From Phragmites australis (Eukaryota; Streptophyta; Magnoliopsida; Poales; Poaceae): a stretch of DNA of 64,000 nt. The notes below the pieces were generated by a model. The model made no database searches. It was not told the origin of the DNA and saw only the letters and a list, made by a program, of their open reading frames with translations. The DNA is taken from contig NC_084939.1 in assembly GCF_958298935.1 (NCBI RefSeq), positions 8,819,501-8,883,500 of the forward strand, read 5' to 3'. A program made the position numbers and the translations under genes. Positions within the stretch are counted from its first letter, which is position 1. Every line of letters begins with the position of its first letter. This document shows, in pieces, positions 22,475-35,600 of the stretch.

Positions 22475-25400
22475 GACACTTAGAAAATTTTTCCCCTTCT
22501 CTGTGCTGTCCGCCGAAACGCCTCCTGACACCGAGGAGCTCACACCGCTAGAGGTCCATGAGCCAGTGCCCGTTGTCCGTGTCCTCCTCGATGCCGTCGT
22601 CCTTCTCCTCACCGCCATCACCGTCCTCCTGCCCGGCGCCATTCCCGTCCTCTTCAACGCCCAGCCCGCGCACCCCGCCGCCTAGACCTTGCCGTCTTGC
22701 AGGTAATGATTAGAGGAATGTTGGATTGCAGGTTGGATTAGAGGAATGTTGGATTGCAGCTTGGATTAGAGGAATTTTTTATTAGAGGAATGTTGGATTA
22801 GAGGATTGTTAGGGTAACTGGTTGATCATGAGGACCAAATTAGCTTGGAATGTTGGATTAGAGGAGGAGAGGAGAGGGGTTTCCAGTGGTGGTTGTTGGG
22901 GTAACTTAATCATCTTTCTTATTTTCAAGTTTGTTGATGTGCTATGAAATGGTATGTTGTTGATGTTGTCATATTGCTAGTTGGACAGGGATATTGGTTT
23001 ATTTAGTTGTAAAGAGAGTTCATGTGTTTAATTGAATCAATCATATGGCAATGTAAATCAATATTGTTAACTGAGAACATTGGGCCATGTATAAGGGCGA
23101 TTATGATCCCACTGTTAGATGGCAATGTAAATTGATATTGTTAGATGAGCAAATGATGAAAGGAGATAATTATCTCCATAATCTGATACAAATACTGCTA
23201 GGTATCTGAGGTTGACCAAAACAGTTTTCTTTTACATGTTCATAGAGAAAGCATTCTTCGCAAGTCAGCATTTATGTGCTAGTCCTACTAGTTCAGAAAG
23301 AAGCTTCTCTCAAGATGAGCTGGACGCCCTATCTGAGGTTTGCCTAAATAGTTTTCTTTTAGCCTATCTGAACATGTAAAAGAAAACTGTTTAGGCCAAC
23401 CTCAGATTGGGCGTCCAGCTCATATTGAGAGAAGCTACTCTCTGAACTAGTAGGCTGGCATATAAATGCTGACTTGCGAAGAATGCTTTCTCTCTGAACA
23501 TGTAATCAATACTGAAGCCCTAATAAGGCCATTTGCTAGAGCCACTGAGCCTAATAGTTTTTTCCAAGAACATTCTTTGGTGTTAGGGTGGTTTGTAGTA
23601 TATCATTTTTTAATATTCTCTGAAATTTTGGATTGCTATGACATGGTATGTTGTTCATTATGGTCGGCAAAGTGGAGTGTTCTCCAGTTGAGAGGAATAC
23701 CACGCACAAGTTAATGGATTCATAATCCTAGTTCTGGTTGTAATCATCATTATTTTGCTATGTAAGATGATGTCACTTGTAAGATTAATGTATCAATTGT
23801 CAGTACCCTTATGCCTATTTTGCTACGTTAGATGTGACTTTTTTTTGTTAAATGTGGTTCTAACATACTCAATTACAATATTGTATATGTATGCATTCTA
23901 CTTATTAACTCCTTCATGGTTATCTCACTCTTTTGACAGCCTCTCTCCCTCCCTTTTTTGGCTTTATCTCTACCTCCATCCTTTCTCAGCTCTCTATATA
24001 TATACTACTCAACCGCTCGTCATCATCATATGCAGAACTTTCAGAAAGGAGTGGCACCACCAACCACCGATCCGGCCAAGGTGCCAGAAGGAGATGTAGT
24101 GCCGCCATCAAACATTGAAGAAGGTAGCCCGAGCCACTACCTCAACCTGGAACAAATAGATGCATGTGGAGTCAATGAGGTAATTCATAAGTAGATGAAT
24201 GCATCTCTTCTACATATTATTGTATAGGTTCCCAATAGTTTTTTCGCATATGCGTAGATGCTTGATGTTTCAGGGGTCACGACAATGAGCAATCCCAGGC
24301 ATGACATCGTGTCTGAGGTCCCTAGATGATGCCTACTGGGCGATTTGTGATCACAGAGATCTCTCCAGCATGGGAGCCAACTGCACCTGAGAGAGTTCTG
24401 GGGCCATACAAGTCAGTCTGCGGGATTACTGTTAAGGATCACATGCCCATCAGCTACAGATTGTGGACTAGTGAATAAGGTGATCCGCACGTGGTTCCTG
24501 ATTCAATCAAGAATGATATCTTATAGCCCAAGATATTAGAGAAGTTCGACTTCCCTAAAGGGACAGATATGGAAGTAGTTAAGCGTAAGACGCTACTGAT
24601 CATGGGCCTTTCATTTAAGAACTAGAAGGGCACACTGAATAGAACATATGTGCAGAAAGGTAAAATGCCACATTTTCGCAAGTGGCCACAACTGGAAGAT
24701 CATTGGCAAGCTTTTGCGGAGTACAAGTCGTCGAAAGAAGGACAGAGGTTGAGTGTGGTGAACAAAGTGAACTCAAAGAAGAACCTCTACCTCCACAAAG
24801 TCGGCTGCCGTGGGTACGTGAGGAAAGAATGGCAGTGGCAACAATAGCTAAATCAACTACAAGAGAGAGGTGTCACGCCTGAGACGGAGGGCTGGAGCGA
24901 TCGATCGACGCGCTTCCTTTTTGGGAGGGGTGCTTCTTACTCGTCTGATGGAAGCTTATTTTTTACGACCTCAAAAGACCAAGAAGTGACGGAAACGCTT
25001 ATAGAAAAGCTTACAGAAGCCCACGAGCAGCCTGCTCAAGGCTCTTTCAAGCTAGACAGGGATAGGGACGAGCTCACTTTAGCCCTGAGAAACAAGGAGC
25101 ATGGTGGTCGCACACGAGGCGTTGGGGTGATGGGTTGGAAATATGGATTCCCAGGTGAAGTCGATAGTTACAAGAGTAGAAAGAGATCCCAAGCAGAGAT
25201 GCAGAACGAGAGGCAGAACAAGCTAGGATGATAGAAATGCTTGAAAAGGCGCTAAAAAAGGAGAGGAAATATACAGAAGAAAAAATAGCACAAGAAGTAG
25301 CACAAGGCCTCATGCGTAAACAAGGCACTATTGTGAGCGAACAAGAATGGTCGGCAACGTCTACTAAGTTTGCGCGCTCTAGCCCCGGTGGTCGTTAGAG

Positions 25401-26785
25401 TAGCTGTGCATCCACGGGAGTTCCGGGAGCTGACCTCATCACTTATCCCGTGGACCTCATCACAACATGGACACCGTGTGAACTACACATTGGTGCTAGA
25501 AACATTACCATCAAGGTGGCTTCCAACGTGGCTTATTCCCGCGGCTCCCATGAACATTTGTATAGACATCCGATACTAGAGGGCTACATCATGGTCGAAG
25601 TAGATGAGGTAGTTGACCAGTACTGCCATGTTGAGGTGGAGTACCCCGTAGAGGAGGGGGCGAACACTATAGGAGAGAACTAGCATACATTCATCGCATG
25701 GGAGAAGGTCTACATAGTGTTTCCACCAGGGACAACTCCCGAGACTCTACTCTCCACTACACCCCAGGCCGCCATCACCTCAAAGATCTCCCTCTCTTTA
25801 GCCTTCTTCCAAAAGAAGTCCACCTCCTCAACCATCACCTCGAAGAAGTCCATCACTCAAGAAGCCAGCACCATCAAGAAGCTAGCCATCAGCTCGGAAA
25901 ACAAGATCAGGTTCTACAACATCTAAGCAGACGACATCATCTAAGAAGTCGGTGGCATCTAAGAAGTTGGCGGAACCCAAGGATGTCTATTCACTCACTG
26001 CTGAGGAAACAAAAAAGGTTGTGGGTGCCAATGTCATGTCTCATTTCCATCATCCACCACCTCCACCGAAGCCTATTGTGCCTAAAGATGCCTTGAATTT
26101 TTTCATGAAAATGGCCAAAGCTAAATAGACAGGGTCGGCTTCAAGTAAGCCGCCGACTGACTATAAACGCATCAGCAATATGCAGGCCAAGAGCAAACCA
26201 GGCCCAAACATTAAGGATGTTGGGTTCTTATTGGAACATGTTATCAACCCAAACGGCGAGATTCATGAACCGATCATGCTGTCCACCCGTGCGAGACCTT
26301 CAGATGACACCTTACCTTCTAGCAGAGAGTATGCGATAAGGAGGAAGGCTACCAAGGGGTTTGACAACGTATTCTATTTCCGTAATTGACACAATATTAA
26401 TGAATGACATTACCTGTTCTACGATATGCCACTGGTGTGTCATTGACATGTGAGACAAGGTCCCACTTGTCATCCTCACAATGGATGTCATATCATATAA
26501 CTAGCACTTATTCAGTTGTAAATCATAGATTTTTCCATTTATTAATGAATGATATGAATTACTATGTATGATGCGAAGTTGGTATCGTCGGACGACTCTT
26601 GGACACAATGGCCTTCCAACAATGATGCGAAGGAGGCGCAAGAAGCAGTGCTTCGTAAACGTGCCAAAGAGGAGGAGGATGAAAGGCTAGCTCGTGAGTT
26701 GTGCATTGCGGAGGAGCAAGAAGTAGTATCATGTAAACACACCCACGAGGAGGAGGATGAGAGGAGGCAGAAGGCTCAAAACTAG
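22475..26785 (+). pseudogene. CACTA-2 copy A second gene (Transposase_24/DUF8039-like)
   Basis: A GC-rich leader/exon ends near 22702 at a GTAATG donor. After a long intron, an exon at about 24030-24179 reads GSPSHYLNLEQIDACG and ends at a GT donor. The next exon, from about 24255, carries LGPYKSVCGITVKDH.PISYRLW, the Lys-rich HFRKWPQLEDHWQAFAEYK block, NKEHGGRTRGVGVMGWKYGFP (Transposase_24 type, PF03004) and TPCELHIGARNITIKVAS..YSRGS (DUF8039-like). A Pro/Ser/Lys-rich linker (25700-26000) and a tail to about 26387 follow. A separate charged frame at 26564-26785 is coiled-coil-like. At least six in-frame stops interrupt it. Unlike CACTA-1, no Ulp1 segment is visible. Confidence 0.65.
23234..23503 (+). 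repeat. Near-perfect 270-nt hairpin in the intron of the copy A second gene
   Basis: The left arm (23234-23361) begins ACATGTTCATAGAGAAAGC and the right arm (23377-23503) ends with its complement, GCTTTCTCTCTGAACATGT. Both arms hold GAGCTGGACGCCC or its complement in the matching place. The loop is about 15 nt (23362-23376). A few mismatches and small gaps occur in the arms. Confidence 0.9.
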
Positions 26786-27139
26786 AGGCGTTCAGGTGTC
26801 AGACTTCTATGTCTTTGACACACCGGCGAGCCTAGAGCATAGGCAATGCTGCGGTCAATCAGGCGTTGTCGGGTCCTCCGCTCCGCCACCATCGGCCCCC
26901 CGACGTCCCCGGACGTAGTCACGCCATCAATCATCAGTGCGAGGATGCGGTCCTCGTCGCAGGAGAGGTAGAGGAATATTGGACTGGCTCAACTCAACCA
27001 ACTTTTCAGGGGGTGACTTGTAATATTTGTGTGTTTGTCGATGCCTGATGTGTAATATGTGGTCATACTATGTATTAATGAAGGTGTTTTTACTATTGAT
27101 TTACAGTAAATATATGTATCATTGTATGCATGTATTGAG

Positions 27140-27222
27140 AGAGAGACGGAGAGATTGAGGAGAGAGAGGGACTACAGAGAGGACAGAGAGGAGGACCGCG
27201 GAGGGGGAGAGGAAAAACATTG
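27140..27222 (+). repeat. Purine-rich GA tract
   Basis: Runs of GAGAGAGA and GGAGG just before copy B starts. It lies at the A/B junction and could mark the recombination point; this is only positional. Confidence 0.6.
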
Positions 27223-27481
27223 CCTGCTCAAACCTTTAGCCGGCTGTGATTCCAACAAATCACTACCGGCCGAAGGATACAACCGGTAGTGATGCCAGCG
27301 AATCACTGCCGACCGAAGTATTCAGCTGGCAGTGATAACCCCCTTCACTTGCCCACTGCCGGCTGCAAAACCGGCAATGATACCCAACTGCATCTTCACT
27401 GCCAGTTGAAAGCCACCGACTGGCAGTGATAGCGTGGCATCACTACCGGCTGGTTATATGAGCCAGCAATGATGTCTCAGC

Positions 27482-27491
27482 TATATAAAAG
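27482..27491 (+). promoter_or_regulatory. TATA box for copy B transposase
   Basis: TATATAAAAG in the same context as 17417-17426 in copy A, after GATGTCTCAGC and before GTGGCCCTCTCC. Confidence 0.55.
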
Positions 27492-27689
27492 TGGCCCTCT
27501 CCTTCACTAAGCCATTTCTAGTTGAATTTTATTTGCTAAATTGCTTTAGATTTCGAAATGATGGAGATGAACTTATGGCCATGATATTTTAAGACAATGT
27601 AGATGTAATTATACCTCATTTATAATATGAAAGCTTCAATTAGTAGCTTATAGTGGAAAGTGTCTTTATTATTGATTTACAATAGCTAT

Positions 27690-28650
27690 AGGAATGAGCA
27701 TATTTATTTTTATTTTTAATAAATTAGAAAAATTAGCCATCAAATTAAGGTATATAGAAAGCTCCAATTGTAAACTTTATAGTTTAATTAATTAGCAAGC
27801 TCTAATATAGAAACTTTAGGTATGAGAATATTTATTTTGATTTTTAATGAATTAGAATATTTAGACATGATATTTAGGTATGTAGCAAGATCCAATTATA
27901 TGTTTTATATTTTATTTAATTAGAAAATTCAATTATAGAATTTTATGTATTAGCATATTTATTTTTCATTTTTTACTTAATTATTCCTACATAAGGGTTG
28001 AATTATAATGAAACTTGAGCCATGATATTAAGGTATATAGCAAGTTCCAATTATATTTTTTATATTTTAATTAATTAGCAAGCTCCAATATAGAAACTTT
28101 GATATGAGCATATTTAATTTTGATTTTTAGCTAATTAGAAAATTTAGCCATGATATTTAGGTATGTACCAACCTCCAATTATATTTTATATATTTTCATT
28201 AATTAGCATGCTCCAATATGGAAACTTTAGGTATGAGCGTATTTATTTTGATTTTTAATGAATTAGAAAATTTAGCCATGATATTAAGGTATATAGCAAG
28301 CTCCAGTTATATTTTTTATATTTTAATTAATTAGCAAGCTCCAATATAGAAACTTTAGATATGAGCATATTTATTTATATTTTTAATGAATTATAAAAAT
28401 TTACCATGATATTTAGGTATGTACTAAGCTCCAATTATATTTTATATATTGTAATTAATTAGCATGCTCCAATATGGAAACTTTAGGTATGAGCGTATTT
28501 ATTTTGATTTTTAATAAATTTGAAAATTTCGCCATGATATTTAGGTATGTAGCAAGATCCGATTATATTTTTTATATTTTATTTAATTACCAAGCTCCAA
28601 TATTGAAACTTTATGTATGAGCGTATTTATTTTTTATTTTTATTTAATTA
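27690..28650 (+). repeat. Roughly 130-bp AT-rich repeats, copy B (about 7 units)
   Basis: The AACTTTAGGTATGAGC-type landmark recurs near 27812, 27940 (variant), 28095, 28223, 28354, 28482 and 28611. Most intervals are 128-131 bp. One unit (near 27975-28015) contains the same CCTACATAAGGGTTGAAT stretch that precedes the gene start, so expansion has included leader sequence. Confidence 0.8.
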
Positions 28651-28690
28651 GTCCTACATAAGGGTTGAATAATAATGAAAATTTCTAGGG

Positions 28691-31600
28691 ATAACACCAA
28701 CAAACACTCATCAGAAGTGGACACGAAAGCATACAAAAGGCAGCACCTCCAACCTGGGCCAATTGAAGTTAGGAGATGGCGAGGTAATTTATTTGCTGGT
28801 GATTGCAAAATCCTCTAGATATTTTGAATATGGATTTACAATAATAATGTAATCGTAGTTGTACAGAAGATGGATGTAAGATGCGAGCCATGTGAGCGCA
28901 GAGTACAAGAACGGCACAGAGTATTTTCTGGTAGCAGTCGCGGCACACAAGTCAAATACACAGTCTCAATACATGTGACGTACATGCATCGATCGTGAGA
29001 ACAAGAAGCAGTTTTCCACCACCCAACAGATATATTCCCATTTTATGCCAAGGGGCTTTATGCCTGGCTATACCCGTTGGAACGAGCACGGTGAAGCTGG
29101 ATCGTACAGGAAGGGAAACACATTGGCAGAGAATATGAAGACTTGTGCACCGATATGCTGGTTGACGAATACACCAATATGCCGATTGTCAGAGATACGT
29201 TGGTCGATGATGATCTAGAGTAGATATTGGCTGATGTGGACGACGATGATCTGGAGCAAATATTGCATGATTAGGGCGGGGAACTTCACCAATGAAAGAG
29301 AGTTTCAAAATTTTCAGCATATGGTAGAGGACTCTAAAACACCGGGTTGTGAGAAGGAGCACACAAAGTTGCATATCGTGCTTTCACTGCTACAATTGAA
29401 GGCAAGCAATAGGTGGTCTAATACAAGTTTCATAGAGTTTTTACTATTCTTGAAGAAATTGCTTCCAAAGGGAAATGTGCTGCCAGAAACTACGTACCAA
29501 AACAAACAAGTTGTGTGCCTATTGGGGTTGATGTACAGAAAATATATGCATGTCCAAATAATTGCATGTTGTATCACGAAGAACTTGCAGACTTGAAAGC
29601 GTGTCACGTTTGTGGTGTAGCACGATACAAGCATCACAGTGATGATATCGATGGTGAAGGAAAGAAGAAAAGGTCTCTCGTCAAGGTGATGTGGTATTTT
29701 CCTATAGTCCCTCATTTGAAGCATTTATTCGTGAACAAAAGACATGCCGAATTGATGCGATGGCACACCGAGGAGCGCAAGAATGATGGAATGCTGGGAC
29801 ACCATGCTGATTCTACACAGTGAAGAAACGTCGATAGAATATAAAAGAAGTTACATTATGATGCCGACACTGATGCAAGGACCAAGGCAACCTGGCAACG
29901 ATATCGATGTCTACCTGAAACCATTAATAGAAGATCTTGTAACATTATGGAATGATAGTGTGCGGGTATGGGATGAATACAAACGAGAGAACTTTACCCT
30001 ACGCACAATGTTGTTCGTAACAATCCAATATTGGCCAGCCCTTGATATCCTATCGGGCCAGACTGTCAAAGGCTACTTTATATGCGTGCATTGCTTGATG
30101 AAACGGAGAGCTTGTGGCTGAAGAACTGCCAAAAAATGATGTACCTAGGTCATCATAAATTTCTTCGCAAGGATCACCCGTACCGTAGCAATAGGAGAGC
30201 TTTTGATGGGAAAGCTGAGACTCGATCACCTCCTAAGTATCGCACTGGGAGACAAGTATCTGAGATGGTAAAGGGACACGAGAGTACAACGGTTCTGAAA
30301 TCTAATCTTAGAGCTCCTACGTTCAAAAAGAAATCTATTTTTATGACCTTGCTTATTGGCCGGATTTGGTGGTTTGACATGCAATCAATGTCATGCATTG
30401 AAAAGAATATGTGTGATAGCTTGATTGGTACGTTACTAGACATACCTGGAAAAACAAATGATACACTCCAAGCACGGAAGGACCTGAAACATTTGAAACT
30501 CAGACATGATCTACATCCCGAAAATATGGAAGAAGGTGACAAATATCTTGGTCCCGCTAGCTACAGTCTAAGCAAAGGCAAAGAAAATTGCAATGTTTAA
30601 GTGCTTGCATAAAATCAAAGTTCCATCCAGTTACTCCGCTAACATAAAGAGACTAGTAAACATGAAAGATTTGAAATTAACTGGCATGAAGTCTCATGAC
30701 TGTCATGTGATGATGACACAGATGCTTCCAATTGCAATTAGTTGTATTCTACCAACGAAGGTCTAAAACCCAATCATAAAATTTGTGCTCATTCTTCAAC
30801 GCGATATCATAGAAGGCCATCGATCTGACTAAGCTAGATAAGCTCCAAGAAGATATGGTCGAGACTATATCTCAGCTTGAGACGTGTTTCCCTCTATCAT
30901 TTTTTGATATCATGGTGCATCTCATTGTTCACATTATGAAAGAGATACGGATTCTTGGCCCCGTGTTTCTGAATTAGATGTTCCCATTCGAGAGGTTCGT
31001 GGGTGTTCTGAAGAAATATGTTCATAACCGAAATCGGCCAGAAGGCTACATGGTCGAGGGCTAGAGAACAGAGGAGGTCATTGATTTCTGCATCGACTAC
31101 ATGAATTTCAAATTGATTAGTGTGCTTGTATCTTGCCATGAGGGGACACTACAGGGGAATGGGAAAATAAGTGCAAACTCATTCTGCACTAATGACCCCG
31201 TTTCATTCAAGTAAACACATTTTGCAATTCTACAATAATCAGTTGTAGTGGGCCTATATGTCGAAGAACATCAAAAGATGCTATGCACCAAAAGCCCAGA
31301 GAAGTCTGATGTTTGGATTGTACGGGAGAACATACGTAGGCAGGTGATGAATAAGTAGATAGAGTGTGCTTAGTTGAATGTGTTGGCTCATGGACCGTCA
31401 ATTACAATCCTCACAATCCAAGGATATGACATAAATGGCTATACATATACGAGAGCACAAGATAATAAGAGCGCCAACAAAAATAGCAGTGTCCGTATAG
31501 ATGCCTACGACTGCAATGGTAATAGGGAGACCTACTATTAATTCATAGAGGAGATCTAGGAGCTCAACTATGGAGTGTTAACGGTTCCTCTTTTTTGGTG

Positions 31601-31952
31601 CCAATGGGTTAGACTCTAAGGGGATGTGAAGATCGACAAGTACGGTATGACTATAGTGAACCAAAAATTCATTGGATACAGAGAAGAACCATTCGTACTT
31701 GCGAAAGATGTTATGCAAATCTTCTATGTAAAGGACCTGGACCCAGCTAACAAGGAGGAGCGCCACGTGCTTTTTCAAGGAAAAAGAAGGATTGTCAAAG
31801 TGGAGAATGTCGTCAACGAGTAAGACTACAATCAATTTGACGTGTTACCTCCTTTCGGAAAGGATGTCGATCTAGGTCTCATGGAAGACACCAATGAACC
31901 TCCATATGTACGCTGTGATCATAATGAAGGGCGAATCGTTAAGCTAGATTAA
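28691..31952 (+). pseudogene. CACTA-2 copy B TNP2-type transposase, broken
   Basis: This aligns with copy A exon by exon. The start codon is ATA (28691-28693) where copy A has ATG. The first readable core is 29234-29823 (FTNEREFQNFQ...; HACPNN-type zinc motif shifted into another frame; KVMWYFPIVPH). Just after ADSTQ (about 29823) the sequence jumps to YIMMPTLMQGPRQPGNDIDVYL, so the STDGMNPF and SHSTW block carrying conserved residues is deleted. DUF4218-like (30597-31140) and DUF4216-like (31480-31860) segments follow with further stops. Non-functional. Confidence 0.85.
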
Positions 31953-32389
31953 GTAGTTTTTTTTGCATATTAATAAAGGACATTAATTACTATGTATTAA
32001 TGAAGGACTAATTTGATTTGTTGTCCATTTTCCATTTTTAATGAATTAAAAATTTATCCATGAAATTTAGGTATATAATAAGCTCCAGTTATATTTTAAA
32101 AATTAATTAGCAAGCTCCAATATAGAAATTTAGGTATGTGGATATTTATTTTCCGTTTTTAATGAATCAAAAGATTGTCCATGAAATTCAGGTATATATC
32201 AAGCTCCAATTATATTTTTCTAATTAATTAGCAAGCTCCAATATAGCAAACTGTATGTATGAAATTTAGCTATATAGCAAGTTGAAATTAAAATAAATAT
32301 GTTTTGAAATTAAAATTAATATGAATATTTGCTTGCTGGAGCTTAACTAAATGTTAATAAACATTTTCAATACCAACATTGACGAAAAC

Positions 32390-32477
32390 ACTTGAGTAGC
32401 GCAGTGGTTTGTTTGGCTATACTTGGGGCAGGTCATGGGTTTGACGCTTGGTGCATGTGCAGCGCACAAATTTTTTT
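32390..32477 (+). ncRNA. tRNA-like pol III unit in copy B
   Basis: A-box TAGCGCAGTGG (32397-32407, a perfect match to the plant consensus), a B-box-like GGTTTGACGCT (32438-32448) with T replacing C at the invariant TTC, and seven T at 32471-32477. It is in the same position as the two units in copy A. The weakened B-box makes transcription less likely. Confidence 0.4.
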
Positions 32478-32504
32478 GCTCTCCCCCTTCCCACCTCCTG
32501 CTAT

Positions 32505-32605
32505 TTGCCAGCAGTGAAACCCCTTTCACTGCTGATCAAAGTCATGTGCCGGTAATGAAGGTACCCTTTCACTGTCAGTCCACATATTAAGCCGACAGTG
32601 AATCC
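32505..32605 (+). repeat. Internal block of subterminal-type repeats, copy B
   Basis: A few copies of the GCCAGCAGTGAAA / TTTCACTGCTG motif lie between the tRNA-like unit and the TATA box of the second gene. It is shorter than in copy A. Confidence 0.65.
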
Positions 32606-32612
32606 CCTTCCC

Positions 32613-32620
32613 TATAAAAA
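32613..32620 (+). promoter_or_regulatory. TATA box for copy B second gene
   Basis: CTATAAAAAG in the same relative place as the TATA box at 22445 in copy A. Confidence 0.5.
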
Positions 32621-32647
32621 GTTGTACATGACCGACTAGCACTTAGA

Positions 32648-35600
32648 AAACTTTTGCCGCCATCCTTGTCCTCATCCGTGGAGCCTGCACCCCCTCGTCA
32701 CCCGCGTCGCCTCTATCCAGTCACCCACACCATATCGTCGCCCCACGTGCCCCGAGGCTGGATCCTCCACATGTCACTATCGCCGTCGTCCCTGAGGCCG
32801 CCGCCTCATCCCCATCACCACCCTGACTCTTCTGCTACCGCCTAGACTCGTGCTCGTGGGAAGTTGAACCCCCACCACTGGCCCCATCGTCCCTGCCACT
32901 TGGAGGACCAACCCTACCATCCCCGCCTCACAATGCGGCTGTCGACCTCCGCTGCAATGCCACCACCGCCTCCTCGTCGGCTCTCCCCACACCAACCGAG
33001 CCCGACGGCCACCTACATATCCAGTTCCCCACTGCCCTCACTGGTTGGTCTCTCCAAGGTAAGCAAGCTCTACCCCACTTTCTCAGATGATGGTTATATG
33101 CCTGATCGTGATGAGCTACATGATTTGTATGTGTTACGATGTGTGCCTGATTATGATCAACATCTATTTTAGGTTATCCTGTCCAATTGATTTGTTCTGT
33201 GCTTGATTTGTCCTTTGGACAAAATTGATTGAGTGATGTTATACATTTCTCTATGATGATTTGAAATGCCGAAATTGGGCTTAGAGGTAGTCTAGTAATT
33301 TTAGGCCCTTTTGCATATTGTTCTAGTGTTTGATCACCTGAATATTTTGCTTGGTAATGCTGAATTGAGGTCCAATCACCTGCTGTCTTAGTTTTGCTTA
33401 TGCTCTATTATGCTGCATACTATTCTATTCACTTAATTCTGCTAATAAATTCTCTCTATTAGATGTTCGGCTAGCAAAATTTATTTGCTATTGGGCTGGC
33501 TGACTTGATTTTGTGCCTGTAGGAAGCTTTACCATTTTCCGGTGAACCTTTCTGCATATTTTGATAGCAACTGTGCAAAGTATAGATTGATCAATTCAGT
33601 ACCTATAGAGGGCCTTTTATCACTTGTGCATTGTACCATTTGCCCAGTTAGTGAAGTATTCTATTTGTCTAGCTAGGGAGCATGACCCATCGGGTCTTGG
33701 AGCCAACTAGAATAATTATTCTGAGAACCATGATTAAGATCATCAATTCTGCCTAGTTTTACTTCAGTTTAATGTTGTGGTTTCAATTGCTTATGCTTAT
33801 GACACATGAACTGCTACTATTTTTCTTGCTAGAGGCCAATATGGTCTTTCATTGCTTGTGAGAACATATGCTCCTATGCTTGATCTTGCTCTATGATGAT
33901 ACTCAAAACATGCTAAGAACAGATATATACTTGTTTGATCTAGCTTATATTTACATGCTAAGAACAGAAATTTGCTTGATCTAGCTTATATTTACTTGTT
34001 AAGAACAGATACTTGCTTGATCTAGCTTATATTTACTTGCTGAGAATAATTTCTCCCTTTTTCATCCCTCCTGCTAATTCTCGTTTTTGGAGAAAGCCTT
34101 AGCCAAATGAATGGATGGCCATGACCACCCTCCTATTTGTAGCACAAGGTGCTACATTCCTTCACGACTAAGCTTTGATTTACGGCAAACTTGTGATTCA
34201 AGATGGTTTTGAAGGTTAAGTGTGAAAGAGTTTTTGCATAGTTGAGGGTCTTCTTTGCTTCCTTTTTGCTAAAAATGATAAGAACAGATGCTGCTCCTTC
34301 TCTCTATGTTGCCTTTCTTCTAAACGTGATAAGAACATATGCTATTCCTTCTCCCTCCTACCTTTCTGCTGATGTTGCTCCTTCTCTCTGTTGTCTTTCT
34401 GCTAAACATTATAAGAACAGATGCTCTTTTCTACAAGATTGCGGCCTTTTATATATTTTTATTTTTGGAAAAGATTTTCTTGGTTTTGCCATGCTTAGCC
34501 TCCTACATTAAATGCTCTATTGGGAGAAGCAAACCATTTCTTTTGTAATACAACTCCTTCAAGTTATTTGGCCCTTGTCAAATAATCAATATTTGTATGA
34601 GGGCCCTTGGCATGGTCGGTTTCCTATTTTCTGGAAGTGAAGTTGTGTGATTTTCCGAGAGGGACGAGAGGAAAAAATCCAAGAGGGAACAGAGGAAATT
34701 AGGGTTTAGGGTATGTGCGAGAGTGAAAATAATGACAGGTGTAGGTGCAAATGTGTTGTATTATTTAATTATGTACTATGAGTTGTAATTATGTAATCAC
34801 AATATTGTACTCTTTTTTTTAGGCAAATGTGTTGTATTATTTAACTATGTAGTATGAGTTGTGTACGGACACAAACATATCATGGCAATGTACTTTTTTG
34901 TTAAATGTGGTCATAATGCACTCATTTACAATATTGTATGTGTATGCATTCTCTCTATCGACTCCCTCCCGGTTATCTCACTCTTTTGGCAGCCTCTCTC
35001 CCTCCCTGGTCGGATTTCTCTCTATCTCCCTCCTTCCTCAACTCTCTATTTGTAGAACGCTCAAATGCTCATCGTCATCGTATGCAATCAGGAATGGATG
35101 GCACCACCAACCACTCTTCACAATCATATGCAAAACACTCAGGAAGGTGGCTCCTCTGATCCGGCCCAGGTGTCGAAAGGAGATGTGCCACTATCAAACA
35201 TTGAAAAAGGTAGCCCGAGCAACTACCTCAACCTGGACCAAACAAATGCTAATGGAGGCGATGAGGTAATTCATAAGTAGATGAATTCATCTGTTGTACA
35301 TATGATTGTATAGGTTCTCAATACTTTTTTGCTTATGTGTAGATGCCTGATGGTCTAGAGAGTTACGCCAATGATCAATCCCAGGAGCGGCATCATATCC
35401 GAGGTCCCTCAAAGATGCCTGAGGGACGATTTGTCATCACAGAGGTCTCACTGACTGGGGAGCCAACTGCACTAGAGAAAGTTCTGGGGCTATACAAGTC
35501 AATTTGTGGGATAGCTGTTAAGGATAACATACTCATCAGCTACAGATTGTGGACTGGTGAATGAGGTGATCTGTACGTCGTTCCTGATTCAATCAATAAT

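Larger units (their letters stand above)
16979..27228 (+). mobile_element. CACTA-2 copy A (second En/Spm family)
   Basis: The left end is a CACTACTACAGAA-type terminus at 17140, preceded by a degenerate tandem copy of the same end at 16979. Subterminal repeats of the GCCGGCAGTGATG type follow. The copy then has a TATA box, roughly 130-bp AT-rich repeats, a transposase pseudogene, two tRNA-like units, an internal block of subterminal-type repeats and a second gene. I found no right terminus (complement of CACTACTACAGAA) before copy B begins around 27229, so A and B appear joined head to tail. The right boundary is approximate. Confidence 0.75.

Noticed and set aside
24030..24099. Three overlapping frames suggesting a membrane protein (23755-24118)
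   Set aside because: The hydrophobic stretch comes from T/C-rich intron sequence just before the splice acceptor of the CACTA-2 second gene.
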